NCBI GenBank assembly: GCA_011682665.1
Contig: JAACEG010000041.1
Coordinates: forward strand, 1-5,949
Direction of reading: 5' to 3'
Source: Lysobacteraceae bacterium
GTDB lineage: Bacteria; Patescibacteriota; Patescibacteriia; JAACEG01
DNA length: 5,949 bases
A model generated the notes under the pieces. That model saw only the letters and a list, made by a program, of their open reading frames with translations, did not search any database and was not told the DNA's origin. The position numbers and the translations under genes are program-made. Shown here in pieces: positions 1 through 5,949 of the stretch (its first letter is position 1; every line of letters begins with the position of its first letter).

Positions 1-115
1 TAAAGTCGCTGATAGCTTCATCAATAAAATTTTCATAGGCTTCGCGAGAATAATCGCCTTGATTATTCATTTTTATTTTTACAGCGTCTAAAATTTCATT
101 TAATGTTTGTTCCAT
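1..115 (-). CDS. Hypothetical protein, N-terminal 38 residues (runs off the window)
   Basis: An open frame begins with ATG at 115-113 and stays open to the window edge, giving 38 residues that start MEQTLNEILDAVKIKM. The fragment is rich in Glu, Asp, Lys and Asn and looks helical and cytosolic, with no signal peptide or membrane segment. I do not recognise a family. The start is supported by a good promoter just upstream (TATAAT at 146-141), which leaves a leader of only about 20 nt. No Shine-Dalgarno sequence is visible, as for most genes here. It is a partial gene, so its length and function cannot be judged. Confidence 0.6.
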   Translation of the reverse strand, partial: MEQTLNEILDAVKIKMNNQGDYSREAYENFIDEAISDF

Positions 116-140
116 ATATTTATAATTAATTTTTTATTTT

Positions 141-168
141 ATTATAAATGCTTTTTAAAAAATATCAA
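141..168 (-). promoter_or_regulatory. Sigma-70-type promoter for the gene at 1-115
   Basis: Reading the minus strand, TTGATA (168-163) is followed after 16 nt by a perfect TATAAT (146-141). Transcription would start near 134, about 20 nt before the ATG. The layout matches the promoters at 754-781 and 2988-3015, which also have a 16-nt spacer. Confidence 0.6.
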
Positions 169-182
169 ACAATTAATTTTTA

Positions 183-216
183 AATAAAAAAAATGGACAC
201 TCCCGGAAGAGTGTCC
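183..216 (-). terminator. Intrinsic terminator after the 143-residue protein gene
   Basis: An 8-bp perfect stem (GGACACTC at 195-202 pairing with GAGTGTCC at 209-216) with a 6-nt loop is followed on the minus strand by a run of eight T's (193-186). It sits about 22 nt beyond the stop codon of the gene at 239-670 and separates it from the next minus-strand gene. Confidence 0.9.
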
Positions 217-238
217 TGATTGAGAATTATCTATTTTA

Positions 239-670
239 TTATTTAGAGAATTTTTGAGCAACCTTAGTAATATAAGCCAGTCGCTGAACACCAGCTTTTG
301 TGTTTGCAATGTCTTGTATTAGCAAGGACATTGCTTCATTGCGTTTAAATCCAGCTTTTTGATAGGTTTTCAACGCTTTAAAGCGTTGTTTGGATTTTAC
401 TTCGCAACTTCGGCTTATTATTTTTTGAAATTCTGCATCTTCCCTGACAATAACAAAAACCTTGGAAATGGCATTTATCACAGGAATAAGATCGTTCGTA
501 ATCTTTTCAGTAATATGCGGAACAGCCCAGACTAGTGGACGATACTTTTTCACGATAGAATCATATATTTCACCTACCAATTGAGCGACTATTTCGTCAT
601 TAATAACGCCTTCAGCGTCCATAATGTCTATAAGCCTTGATAACATCTCATCTACTTTATCTAAATCCAT
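239..670 (-). CDS. Hypothetical 143-residue helical protein
   Basis: I do not recognise this protein. The frame could start at an ATG at 718, but the ATG at 670-668 is much better supported: AAAGGAGG lies 8 nt upstream of it, while the upstream ATG has no such site. The chosen product begins MDLDKVDEMLSRLIDIMD. It has an acidic, probably helical N-terminal half, a more hydrophobic middle (LVWAVPHI, about residues 46-53, and VINAISKVFVIV, about 63-74) and a strongly basic, helical C-terminal half rich in Lys, Arg and Gln. No signal peptide, clear transmembrane helix or catalytic motif is evident. It lies downstream of groEL on the same strand but has its own promoter (754-781), a leader of about 75 nt and its own terminator, so it is a single-gene transcript. 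The basic tail could bind nucleic acid, but that is only a guess. Confidence 0.75.
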   Translation of the reverse strand: MDLDKVDEMLSRLIDIMDAEGVINDEIVAQLVGEIYDSIVKKYRPLVWAVPHITEKITNDLIPVINAISKVFVIVREDAEFQKIISRSCEVKSKQRFKALKTYQKAGFKRNEAMSLLIQDIANTKAGVQRLAYITKVAQKFSK

Positions 671-678
671 TTGCACAT

Positions 679-686
679 CCTCCTTT
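679..686 (-). promoter_or_regulatory. Strong Shine-Dalgarno site that sets the start at 670
   Basis: The minus strand reads AAAGGAGG, 8 nt before ATG at 670-668. This is close to the ideal anti-16S match. groES, groEL and the CAP gene lack such a site. It argues for the internal start over the upstream in-frame ATG at 718. Confidence 0.85.
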
Positions 687-753
687 ATTAAAAATTGTTT
701 TTGCCACGAAATCCTCATGGCTTGGAAATTACCGATATTTTAGTAATTAAAAT

Positions 754-781
754 ATTATAATAGAAAAATAAAAAATGTCAA
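754..781 (-). promoter_or_regulatory. Consensus sigma-70 promoter for the 143-residue protein gene
   Basis: On the minus strand a perfect TTGACA (781-776) and a perfect TATAAT (759-754) are separated by a 16-nt, almost all-T/A spacer. Transcription would start near 747, giving a leader of about 75 nt that includes a weak hairpin (about 703-721). The -35 box begins only a few bases after the groEL terminator, so the two transcription units abut. Confidence 0.8.
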
Positions 782-785
782 TGCT

Positions 786-820
786 AAAAATAAAAAGCGG
801 GGAATTAGCCCCGCTTTTTT
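786..820 (-). terminator. Intrinsic terminator of the groES-groEL operon
   Basis: GCGGGG (797-802) pairs with CCCCGC (809-814) around a 6-nt loop. On the minus strand the stem is followed by TTTTTATTTTT (796-786). A-runs and T-runs flank both sides, so it could work in both directions. It lies about 30 nt past the groEL stop codons at 849 and 844. Confidence 0.9.
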
Positions 821-843
821 TATCTGAATTGAAAAATCTATTT

Positions 844-2524
<1,681 letters not shown>

Positions 2525-2584
2525 AATCCCAAAAATAGCAAATTGTAAAATTAAAAATTTTAATTTTTTTATTAAATAAATTAT

Positions 2585-2875
2585 TTATTCAATTGTTGCG
2601 ATAATATCGCTTCCTGATATAACTAATAAATCTTTTCCCTCGACTTTGATTTCATCAGGACTGTATTTTTTAAATAAAACTATATCTCCTTTTTTAACTT
2701 CCATACTGGCTCTCTTGCCATTGTCTAACATTTTGCCTGAGCCAACTGCAATAACTTCGCCTTTCTCTGGCTTTTCTTTATCAATTGTGTCTGGTAAGAC
2801 AATCCCTGATTTTGTTTTCTCATCTTTGGCGATAGCTTTTATAATCACATTGTCGCCTAATGGTTGTATACTCAT
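2585..2875 (-). CDS. groES: Co-chaperonin GroES (10 kDa)
   Basis: Cytosolic heptameric lid of the GroEL chamber. The product is 96 residues, the normal length. It opens with the family N-terminus MSIQPLGDNVIIK and has a mobile loop (about residues 17-35) holding the GroEL-binding hydrophobic triplet Ile25-Val26-Leu27. The conserved GEVIAVGSG strand (39-47), the VKKGDIVLFKKY region (about 60-71) and the C-terminal DIIATIE strand follow. It is the first gene of the groES-groEL operon. A consensus promoter (2988-3015) and a CIRCE operator (2948-2974) lie upstream, with a leader of about 105 nt. There is no Shine-Dalgarno match before the ATG at 2875, where the bases are A/T-rich. Nothing is missing or odd in the protein. 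Confidence 0.97.
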   Translation of the reverse strand: MSIQPLGDNVIIKAIAKDEKTKSGIVLPDTIDKEKPEKGEVIAVGSGKMLDNGKRASMEVKKGDIVLFKKYSPDEIKVEGKDLLVISGSDIIATIE

Positions 2876-2947
2876 AAAAATACTTTTGCTATAAAATATA
2901 AACAGGTTTTGTTCCTATTATATATTTTATAAATTTAAATTAACTAT

Positions 2948-2974
2948 TTAGCACTTTAGCACTGAGAGTGCTAA
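2948..2974 (-). promoter_or_regulatory. CIRCE operator (HrcA repressor site) of groES-groEL
   Basis: The plus strand reads TTAGCACTT, nine bases, then GAGTGCTAA, which is the CIRCE inverted repeat with one mismatch (last base of the left arm T instead of C). It begins just downstream of the predicted transcription start near 2981, the usual place for HrcA repression. The known role of CIRCE is repression at normal temperature and release on heat or misfolding stress. The 9-nt spacer contains a further half-site: TTAGCACT at 2956-2963 pairs perfectly with AGTGCTAA at 2967-2974 around 3 nt. Confidence 0.93.
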
Positions 2975-2987
2975 TTAAGATATTTTA

Positions 2988-3015
2988 ATTATAGAAAAAA
3001 TAAAAAAAATGTCAA
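2988..3015 (-). promoter_or_regulatory. Consensus sigma-70 promoter of groES-groEL
   Basis: On the minus strand, perfect TTGACA (3015-3010) and perfect TATAAT (2993-2988) flank a 16-nt spacer made almost entirely of T. The transcription start should fall near 2981, immediately ahead of the CIRCE element. Such a strong promoter held down by HrcA fits a heat-inducible operon. Confidence 0.9.
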
Positions 3016-3048
3016 GAGTGATTATATTGAATATTAAAATTTGCTAAT

Positions 3049-3077
3049 TTGTTTTTATTTGAGTAATATTTTATAAT
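3049..3077 (+). promoter_or_regulatory. Likely promoter of the CAP-domain gene
   Basis: A perfect TATAAT (3072-3077) lies 17 nt after TTGTTT (3049-3054), a weak -35 box. Transcription would start near 3084, about 24 nt before the ATG at 3108. The promoter diverges from the groES promoter and lies within about 35 bp of it. It does not overlap CIRCE, so the CAP gene is probably not under HrcA control. Confidence 0.55.
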
Positions 3078-3107
3078 ACTTCAAAAGAATATTAAATAAA
3101 TTTTAAA

Positions 3108-4298
3108 ATGAAAAAATATTTTAAATTATTTTTTGCGATTTTTTTATTACTATTATTACCAAAGTATTTTGTTAAAGCTGATTCCTTAGTGAATAGGTTG
3201 GCAGGGAGAATTCTTTTACAAGTTGAACAGAACGGTGAAGCTTGGTATGTAAATCCAGATGATCATAAAAGATATTTTTTAGGCAGGCCTTCTGACGCTT
3301 TTACGATAATGAAAAATTTAGGATTAGGCGCGACACATAAATTCATAAGCAACCATACAATTTATCCGCAAAGAGTTTCAGGAAAAATATTATTAGATGT
3401 TGAGCAAAACGGCGAAGCGTATTATATTTATCCAAAAAATAAAAAAGCTTATTATCTTGGTCGCCCTTCAGATGCCTTTAATATTATGCGGAATATAGGT
3501 CTTGGAATTACTGATAATAATTTAGAAAAAATACCTCTTGAAAGATTAAACACCCCAAGTTCCTTAGAAAAAATGGAAATGGACATTCATAATTTAGTAA
3601 ATGAGCAAAGAATGACAAACGGGCTAAACGCCTTGATTTGGAATAATGATGTTGCGAAAGTTGCTCGAGAGCATAGTAAAAATCTATCTGAAGAAAATGT
3701 AGATTTAACTCATGATAATGTTATTTGTAATTATCCTATAATTCATCATGAAGGATACAATTTTGGTTTACATCAAAATAATAGGTTGCAAAATAGGGGA
3801 ATTTATTATTTTGGCGCCAGCGGAGAAAATATCGCGCTAATTTCAGAAGTTGAAACAATAAAATATTATAGTAATAGCAATTATAATTGCGATTCTGATA
3901 TTGTTGAACAAAATTTTAAAAATAGACTTGAAGCTCTTAAAAATGGACAGGAAAAAATAAATTTTATCAAGAAGGAAGTAGAAGCAAGGATAAAAATGTT
4001 AAAAAAACAGCCAAAAATAAACATTAAAGGAAAGACATTCTTTGATAAAAATGAAGTTGAAAAACGGGCGGTAGATGGTTGGATGAATAGTCCTGGACAT
4101 CGAGCAAATATATTGAACAGAAATTTTAATGAAGCAGGTATAGGCATAGCAAAAGTGAATAGTTATTTTATTATAACCCAAGTGTTTATTAAGAAAGTTA
4201 ATTGTGGATATGAGAAAGGCCCCTGCTGTGAAAAACAAGGATATTATCCTTCTTGTTATACCCCATTAAATTGTATTTCTAAGATTTGCCAAGAATAA
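3108..4298 (+). CDS. Secreted CAP/SCP-domain protein with tandem 42-residue repeats and Cys-rich tail
   Basis: The protein has 396 residues. Residues 1-24 form a signal peptide: Lys2-Lys3, a hydrophobic core of about 7-18, and a likely cut after Val-Lys-Ala24. Two copies of a 42-residue module follow (33-74 and 92-133), identical at 29 of 42 positions, with the core LGRPSDAF. The CAP domain (SCP/PR-1 fold, about 156-363) carries His189 in REHS, the GEN motif with Glu240, and WMNSPGHRANIL with His331. Between GEN and this last motif lie about 85 residues, far more than the roughly 20 usual in bacterial CAP domains. The insertion is charged and probably helical. The end is a Cys-rich tail (Cys366, 373, 374, 383, 389, 394), which suggests disulfides formed outside the membrane. 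CAP proteins vary in function, so the exact role is unknown; surface or wall association is an inference. There is no Shine-Dalgarno sequence before the ATG. The gene is very A/T-rich, with many Lys, Asn and Ile codons. Confidence 0.88.
   Translation: MKKYFKLFFAIFLLLLLPKYFVKADSLVNRLAGRILLQVEQNGEAWYVNPDDHKRYFLGRPSDAFTIMKNLGLGATHKFISNHTIYPQRVSGKILLDVEQNGEAYYIYPKNKKAYYLGRPSDAFNIMRNIGLGITDNNLEKIPLERLNTPSSLEKMEMDIHNLVNEQRMTNGLNALIWNNDVAKVAREHSKNLSEENVDLTHDNVICNYPIIHHEGYNFGLHQNNRLQNRGIYYFGASGENIALISEVETIKYYSNSNYNCDSDIVEQNFKNRLEALKNGQEKINFIKKEVEARIKMLKKQPKINIKGKTFFDKNEVEKRAVDGWMNSPGHRANILNRNFNEAGIGIAKVNSYFIITQVFIKKVNCGYEKGPCCEKQGYYPSCYTPLNCISKICQE
3204..3506 (+). repeat. Two tandem copies of a 42-residue module within the CAP protein
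   Basis: Copy 1 is encoded at 3204-3329 and copy 2 at 3381-3506, offset by 59 residues. Conserved positions include the ILL strand, VEQNGEA, an aromatic pair, LGRPSDAF and a closing GLG. I recall similar modules at the front of other secreted proteins of Parcubacteria-type genomes, usually ahead of a variable domain, but cannot name a formal family. Confidence 0.85.
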
Positions 4299-4306
4299 TT
4301 ATTATA

Positions 4307-4349
4307 AATTAGAAATTATCAATTATGAATTACGGATTGACGAATTGTT
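4307..4349. repeat. AATT-led heptad repeat downstream of the CAP gene
   Basis: Four 7-bp units in exact phase (AATTAGA, AATTATC, AATTATG, AATTACG; 4307-4334) are followed by a decayed unit and AATTGTT. The arrangement matches the heptad repeat at 2494-2524. The remainder of the gap up to the terminator at about 4399 shows no gene or clear signal. Confidence 0.6.
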
Positions 4350-4398
4350 TTTTAAATTGTTATTCCCGTACTGATGCCCATCAAAAAAAATGACAAAT

Positions 4399-4446
4399 TA
4401 AAAAAGATCCCGTTGACACTTGATGTTCAACGGGATTTTTATTTTC
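4399..4446. terminator. Bidirectional intrinsic terminator between convergent genes
   Basis: ATCCCGTTGA (4407-4416) pairs perfectly with TCAACGGGAT (4427-4436) around a 10-nt loop. The plus strand continues with TTTTT-A-TTTT and the minus strand with a C and then TTTTTT. It can therefore end both the CAP gene transcript (plus) and the flavoenzyme transcript (minus), although it lies about 110 nt past the CAP stop codon. Confidence 0.9.
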
Positions 4447-4456
4447 TAAAATTATT

Positions 4457-5575
4457 TTATAGCCACATAATTTTTGTGGCTGCCTCTCTATAACCCTGCA
4501 CCAATTCATCCATGAGCTCCTGTACCGAAACTATCTTGTCTACCCGCCAGACATTTGCGCCACAGAAGACAAAGCCTGAATCGAGATTTCCTTTTTGGGC
4601 ATTTATGAGCGCCATGCTGATACAATAAGGCGTATCTGGATAACGACAGGGCTTAAGACACTTGTATGTGCATCTATAGGGTCTCTTTTCTCCTGCGTTA
4701 GCCTTATCTATAAAGTCGCTCCTGAGGGCCCTCCCAGGCATATGTACTGGGCTGTTGATTATACAGATATCGTCTTTCTTGGCTTGAATATAGGCCTGTT
4801 TAAACCTGTCTGAGGCATCACACTCATGTGTAACCACAAATCGTGTCCCCATCTGTACTCCAGCCGCGCCCATCTGGATAAATTTATAAATATCTGCGCC
4901 AGTGTAGATTCCTCCAGCGGCGATTACCGATATGGATCTTCCACACTTCTGCTCAAATGGTTTTACTGCCTCGATGACCTGGAGTACAAGATTTTCAATG
5001 GAGCTCTTTGGTAAATTGAGCTCCTTTGCCTTAAAGCCAAGGTGTCCTCCCGCCATAGGACCTTCAACCACAATAGCGTCTGGGAGCTGAGAAAAGTGCT
5101 TGCTCCACCTGCGGCAGATGATCTGGGCCGCCCGACCTGAAGAGACTATAGGGACAAGTTTTGGGTCACAATTTTTTGGAATTAATTCTGGAAGAGAAAG
5201 AGGAAGCCCCGCTCCGCTAATAATTAAATCTACACCTGCTTTCGCGGCAACACGGACATGCTTTTCATAATCAGATAAGGCGACCATAATATTGACTCCA
5301 ATTATTCCGTTGGGAACCGCTTTTTTGGCTATAAGGATTTGTTCCTTAAGAACACGGTAAGTTGTTTCTTGAGGTTTACTATAAAAGCCTTTTTCATCTG
5401 CGCCGATAAGCGCTGAGGAAATAACCCCTATACCCCCAGCCTTGGCTACTGCAGAAGCCAATCTGGACATTGATATTTTAACACCCATACCTCCTTGAAT
5501 AACAGGAATACGCGCGGTTACATCGCCTATAGTAAGCGAAGGCATACAATTTTGTTGCTTTTTGCTGTTAGGCAT
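4457..5575 (-). CDS. Nitronate monooxygenase / FabK-like FMN enzyme
   Basis: A 372-residue TIM-barrel flavoprotein of the 2-nitropropane dioxygenase family. Family members oxidise alkyl nitronates (nitronate monooxygenase) or reduce enoyl-ACP (FabK); the sequence alone does not settle which. Visible motifs are PVIQGGMGVKIS (residues 24-35, flavin-side loop), GVNIM (93-97), ISGAGLP (119-125), EGPMAGGHLG (171-180) with the candidate catalytic His178, and AAGGIYTGADIY plus QMGTRF (219-246) for FMN phosphate. Near the end, CTYKCLKPCRYPDTPYC (302-318) has four cysteines (C-x3-C-x3-C-x7-C) that could bind metal or an Fe-S cluster. I associate this C-terminus with enzymes of anaerobes. The ATG at 5575 is backed by AAGGAGGG 5 nt upstream. 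Its G+C (about 49% over six hand-counted lines) exceeds that of groEL (about 36% over three lines), which hints at acquisition by transfer. It is transcribed alone. Confidence 0.9.
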   Translation of the reverse strand: MPNSKKQQNCMPSLTIGDVTARIPVIQGGMGVKISMSRLASAVAKAGGIGVISSALIGADEKGFYSKPQETTYRVLKEQILIAKKAVPNGIIGVNIMVALSDYEKHVRVAAKAGVDLIISGAGLPLSLPELIPKNCDPKLVPIVSSGRAAQIICRRWSKHFSQLPDAIVVEGPMAGGHLGFKAKELNLPKSSIENLVLQVIEAVKPFEQKCGRSISVIAAGGIYTGADIYKFIQMGAAGVQMGTRFVVTHECDASDRFKQAYIQAKKDDICIINSPVHMPGRALRSDFIDKANAGEKRPYRCTYKCLKPCRYPDTPYCISMALINAQKGNLDSGFVFCGANVWRVDKIVSVQELMDELVQGYREAATKIMWL

Positions 5576-5580
5576 TTTTA

Positions 5581-5588
5581 CCCTCCTT
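5581..5588 (-). promoter_or_regulatory. Strong Shine-Dalgarno site of the flavoenzyme gene
   Basis: The minus strand reads AAGGAGGG 5 nt before ATG at 5575-5573. This fixes the start ahead of the alternative Met11. Such a site is absent from groES, groEL and the CAP gene. Confidence 0.85.
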
Positions 5589-5604
5589 GTTTGTTTTTAT
5601 AGTT

Positions 5605-5633
5605 ATCTTAAACTTTTATTTGTCTTTTGTAAA
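5605..5633 (-). promoter_or_regulatory. Possible promoter of the flavoenzyme gene
   Basis: On the minus strand TTTACA (5633-5628, one mismatch to TTGACA) and TAAGAT (5610-5605, two mismatches to TATAAT) are 17 nt apart. Transcription would start near 5598, about 20 nt before the ATG and just ahead of the Shine-Dalgarno site. Confidence 0.5.
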
Positions 5634-5649
5634 GAACTAATTACCTTGA

Positions 5650-5814
5650 ATTACGAAATGTCATTACAAGGAGAAACGACGAAAAATAAACGCTGTCTTT
5701 AGGAACGGAGCGAAGCAATCCCATGAATAAAATCGTTAATTCTCGGGATTGCCTGCCGGCCGGCAGGCTTCGCTCCTTTCTCGCAAAAACAGCGGATTTT
5801 ATGTATTTCGTAAT
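5650..5814. mobile_element. MITE/REP-like inverted-repeat element, 165 bp, non-coding
   Basis: The ends are exact 10-bp inverted repeats: ATTACGAAAT (5650-5659) and ATTTCGTAAT (5805-5814). Further in, CGCTGT (5691-5696) matches ACAGCG (5789-5794). GGAGCGAAGCAATCCC (5707-5722) is mirrored by GGGATTGC (5745-5752) and TTCGCTCC (5769-5776). The right arm is split by a 16-bp insertion that creates the perfect 18-bp palindrome GCCTGCCGGCCGGCAGGC (5751-5768). The left arm carries about 23 extra bases that look like a decayed second copy of the same GGAG...GACGAA motif. No clear target duplication and no open frame of note are seen. Its G+C is far above that of the flanks. The GGAGCGAAGCAATC core resembles a dispersed repeat found in many environmental bacterial genomes (from memory). 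Confidence 0.7.
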
Positions 5815-5949
5815 CTAAAATAATTAATTATTTAAATTTTTGAATAATTTTATTTTATAAATAGGGGCTGGTGACGAGAGCCGTTTCTACTGCAATTTTC
5901 ATCTTTTGGTCAAATTTTCTTCAAATTTTTTTACCTTACCTTAGGGTAG
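5815..5949. other. Non-coding A/T-rich end with a small GC island
   Basis: No gene is supported here. The first 45 bases are almost pure A/T. A GC-richer stretch at 5864-5892 contains GGGGCTGGTGACGAGAGCC, in which GGCT (5866-5869) can pair with AGCC (5879-5882). Short frames on both strands lack a credible start or ribosome site. The stretch may belong to the next gene's leader or to a decayed RNA gene beyond the window. Confidence 0.4.

Noticed and set aside
671..718. Upstream ATG at 718 as the start of the 143-residue gene, giving 159 residues.
   Set aside because: It has no ribosome binding site, and the added 16 residues overlap the ideal AAAGGAGG that serves the ATG at 670.
2646..2894. 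Plus-strand 82-codon frame opposite groES.
   Set aside because: It is antisense to groES and extends into its leader; no start signals.
3881..4238. Minus-strand frames opposite the CAP gene.
   Set aside because: The CAP frame has clear domain motifs; the opposing frames are Phe/Ile-rich shadows.
4595..5014. Plus-strand frames opposite the flavoenzyme.
   Set aside because: They are shadows of a conserved enzyme, with no ribosome sites or recognisable motifs.
5861..5941. Short plus-strand frame reading GAGDESRFYCNFHLL, and a minus-strand 15-codon frame starting MKIAVETALV.
   Set aside because: The plus frame has no start codon after the stop at 5858. The minus frame is tiny with no ribosome site. 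Frames starting GAGDE/GAGDR are often spurious readings across tRNA-like sequence.
5864..5949. A complete tRNA gene.
   Set aside because: No T-loop TTCGA motif, anticodon arm or matching acceptor strand can be assembled on either strand.

Overview
The window is AT-rich DNA with short intergenic gaps. It looks like a genome fragment from a Candidate Phyla Radiation (Patescibacteria/Parcubacteria-type) bacterium. Three things suggest this: the character of the GroEL and GroES proteins, a secreted CAP-domain protein carrying a tandem 42-residue module that I associate with these bacteria, and translation starts that mostly lack a Shine-Dalgarno sequence. The lineage call rests on recognition by eye, not on a search.

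Layout from left to right. Positions 1-115 hold the N-terminal part of an unknown minus-strand gene that runs off the window, with its promoter at 141-168. A minus-strand gene for an unrecognised 143-residue helical protein occupies 239-670. It has its own promoter, a strong Shine-Dalgarno sequence and a clear terminator. The heat-shock chaperonin operon groES-groEL follows on the minus strand (2875 down to about 844). It is driven by a near-consensus sigma-70 promoter overlain downstream by a CIRCE operator (HrcA repressor site) and ends in an intrinsic terminator at about 786-820. A divergent plus-strand gene (3108-4298) encodes a secreted CAP/SCP-domain protein. Converging on it is a minus-strand flavoenzyme gene of the nitronate monooxygenase/FabK-like family (4457-5575), and the two share a bidirectional terminator. 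The last 374 bases hold no gene. They contain a promoter, a 165-bp inverted-repeat (MITE/REP-like) element and a small GC island.

The most notable observation is in groEL. The normal Gly-Gly-Met tail is intact but lies in the -1 frame after a run of seven A's, at a heptamer reading A AAA AAC in the gene frame. The cause is either a lost base (mutation or sequencing/assembly error) or programmed -1 frameshifting. Other points of interest are a CIRCE element whose spacer contains a third half-site, three promoters with the same 16-nt T-rich spacer design, heptad-phased AATT repeats in two intergenic gaps, and a flavoenzyme gene that differs from its neighbours in G+C and ribosome binding site.

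The genes do not form one pathway. GroES/GroEL form the cytosolic folding machine, the CAP protein acts outside the membrane, and the flavoenzyme is probably a later acquisition. I see no RNA gene, CRISPR array, transposase or defence system.
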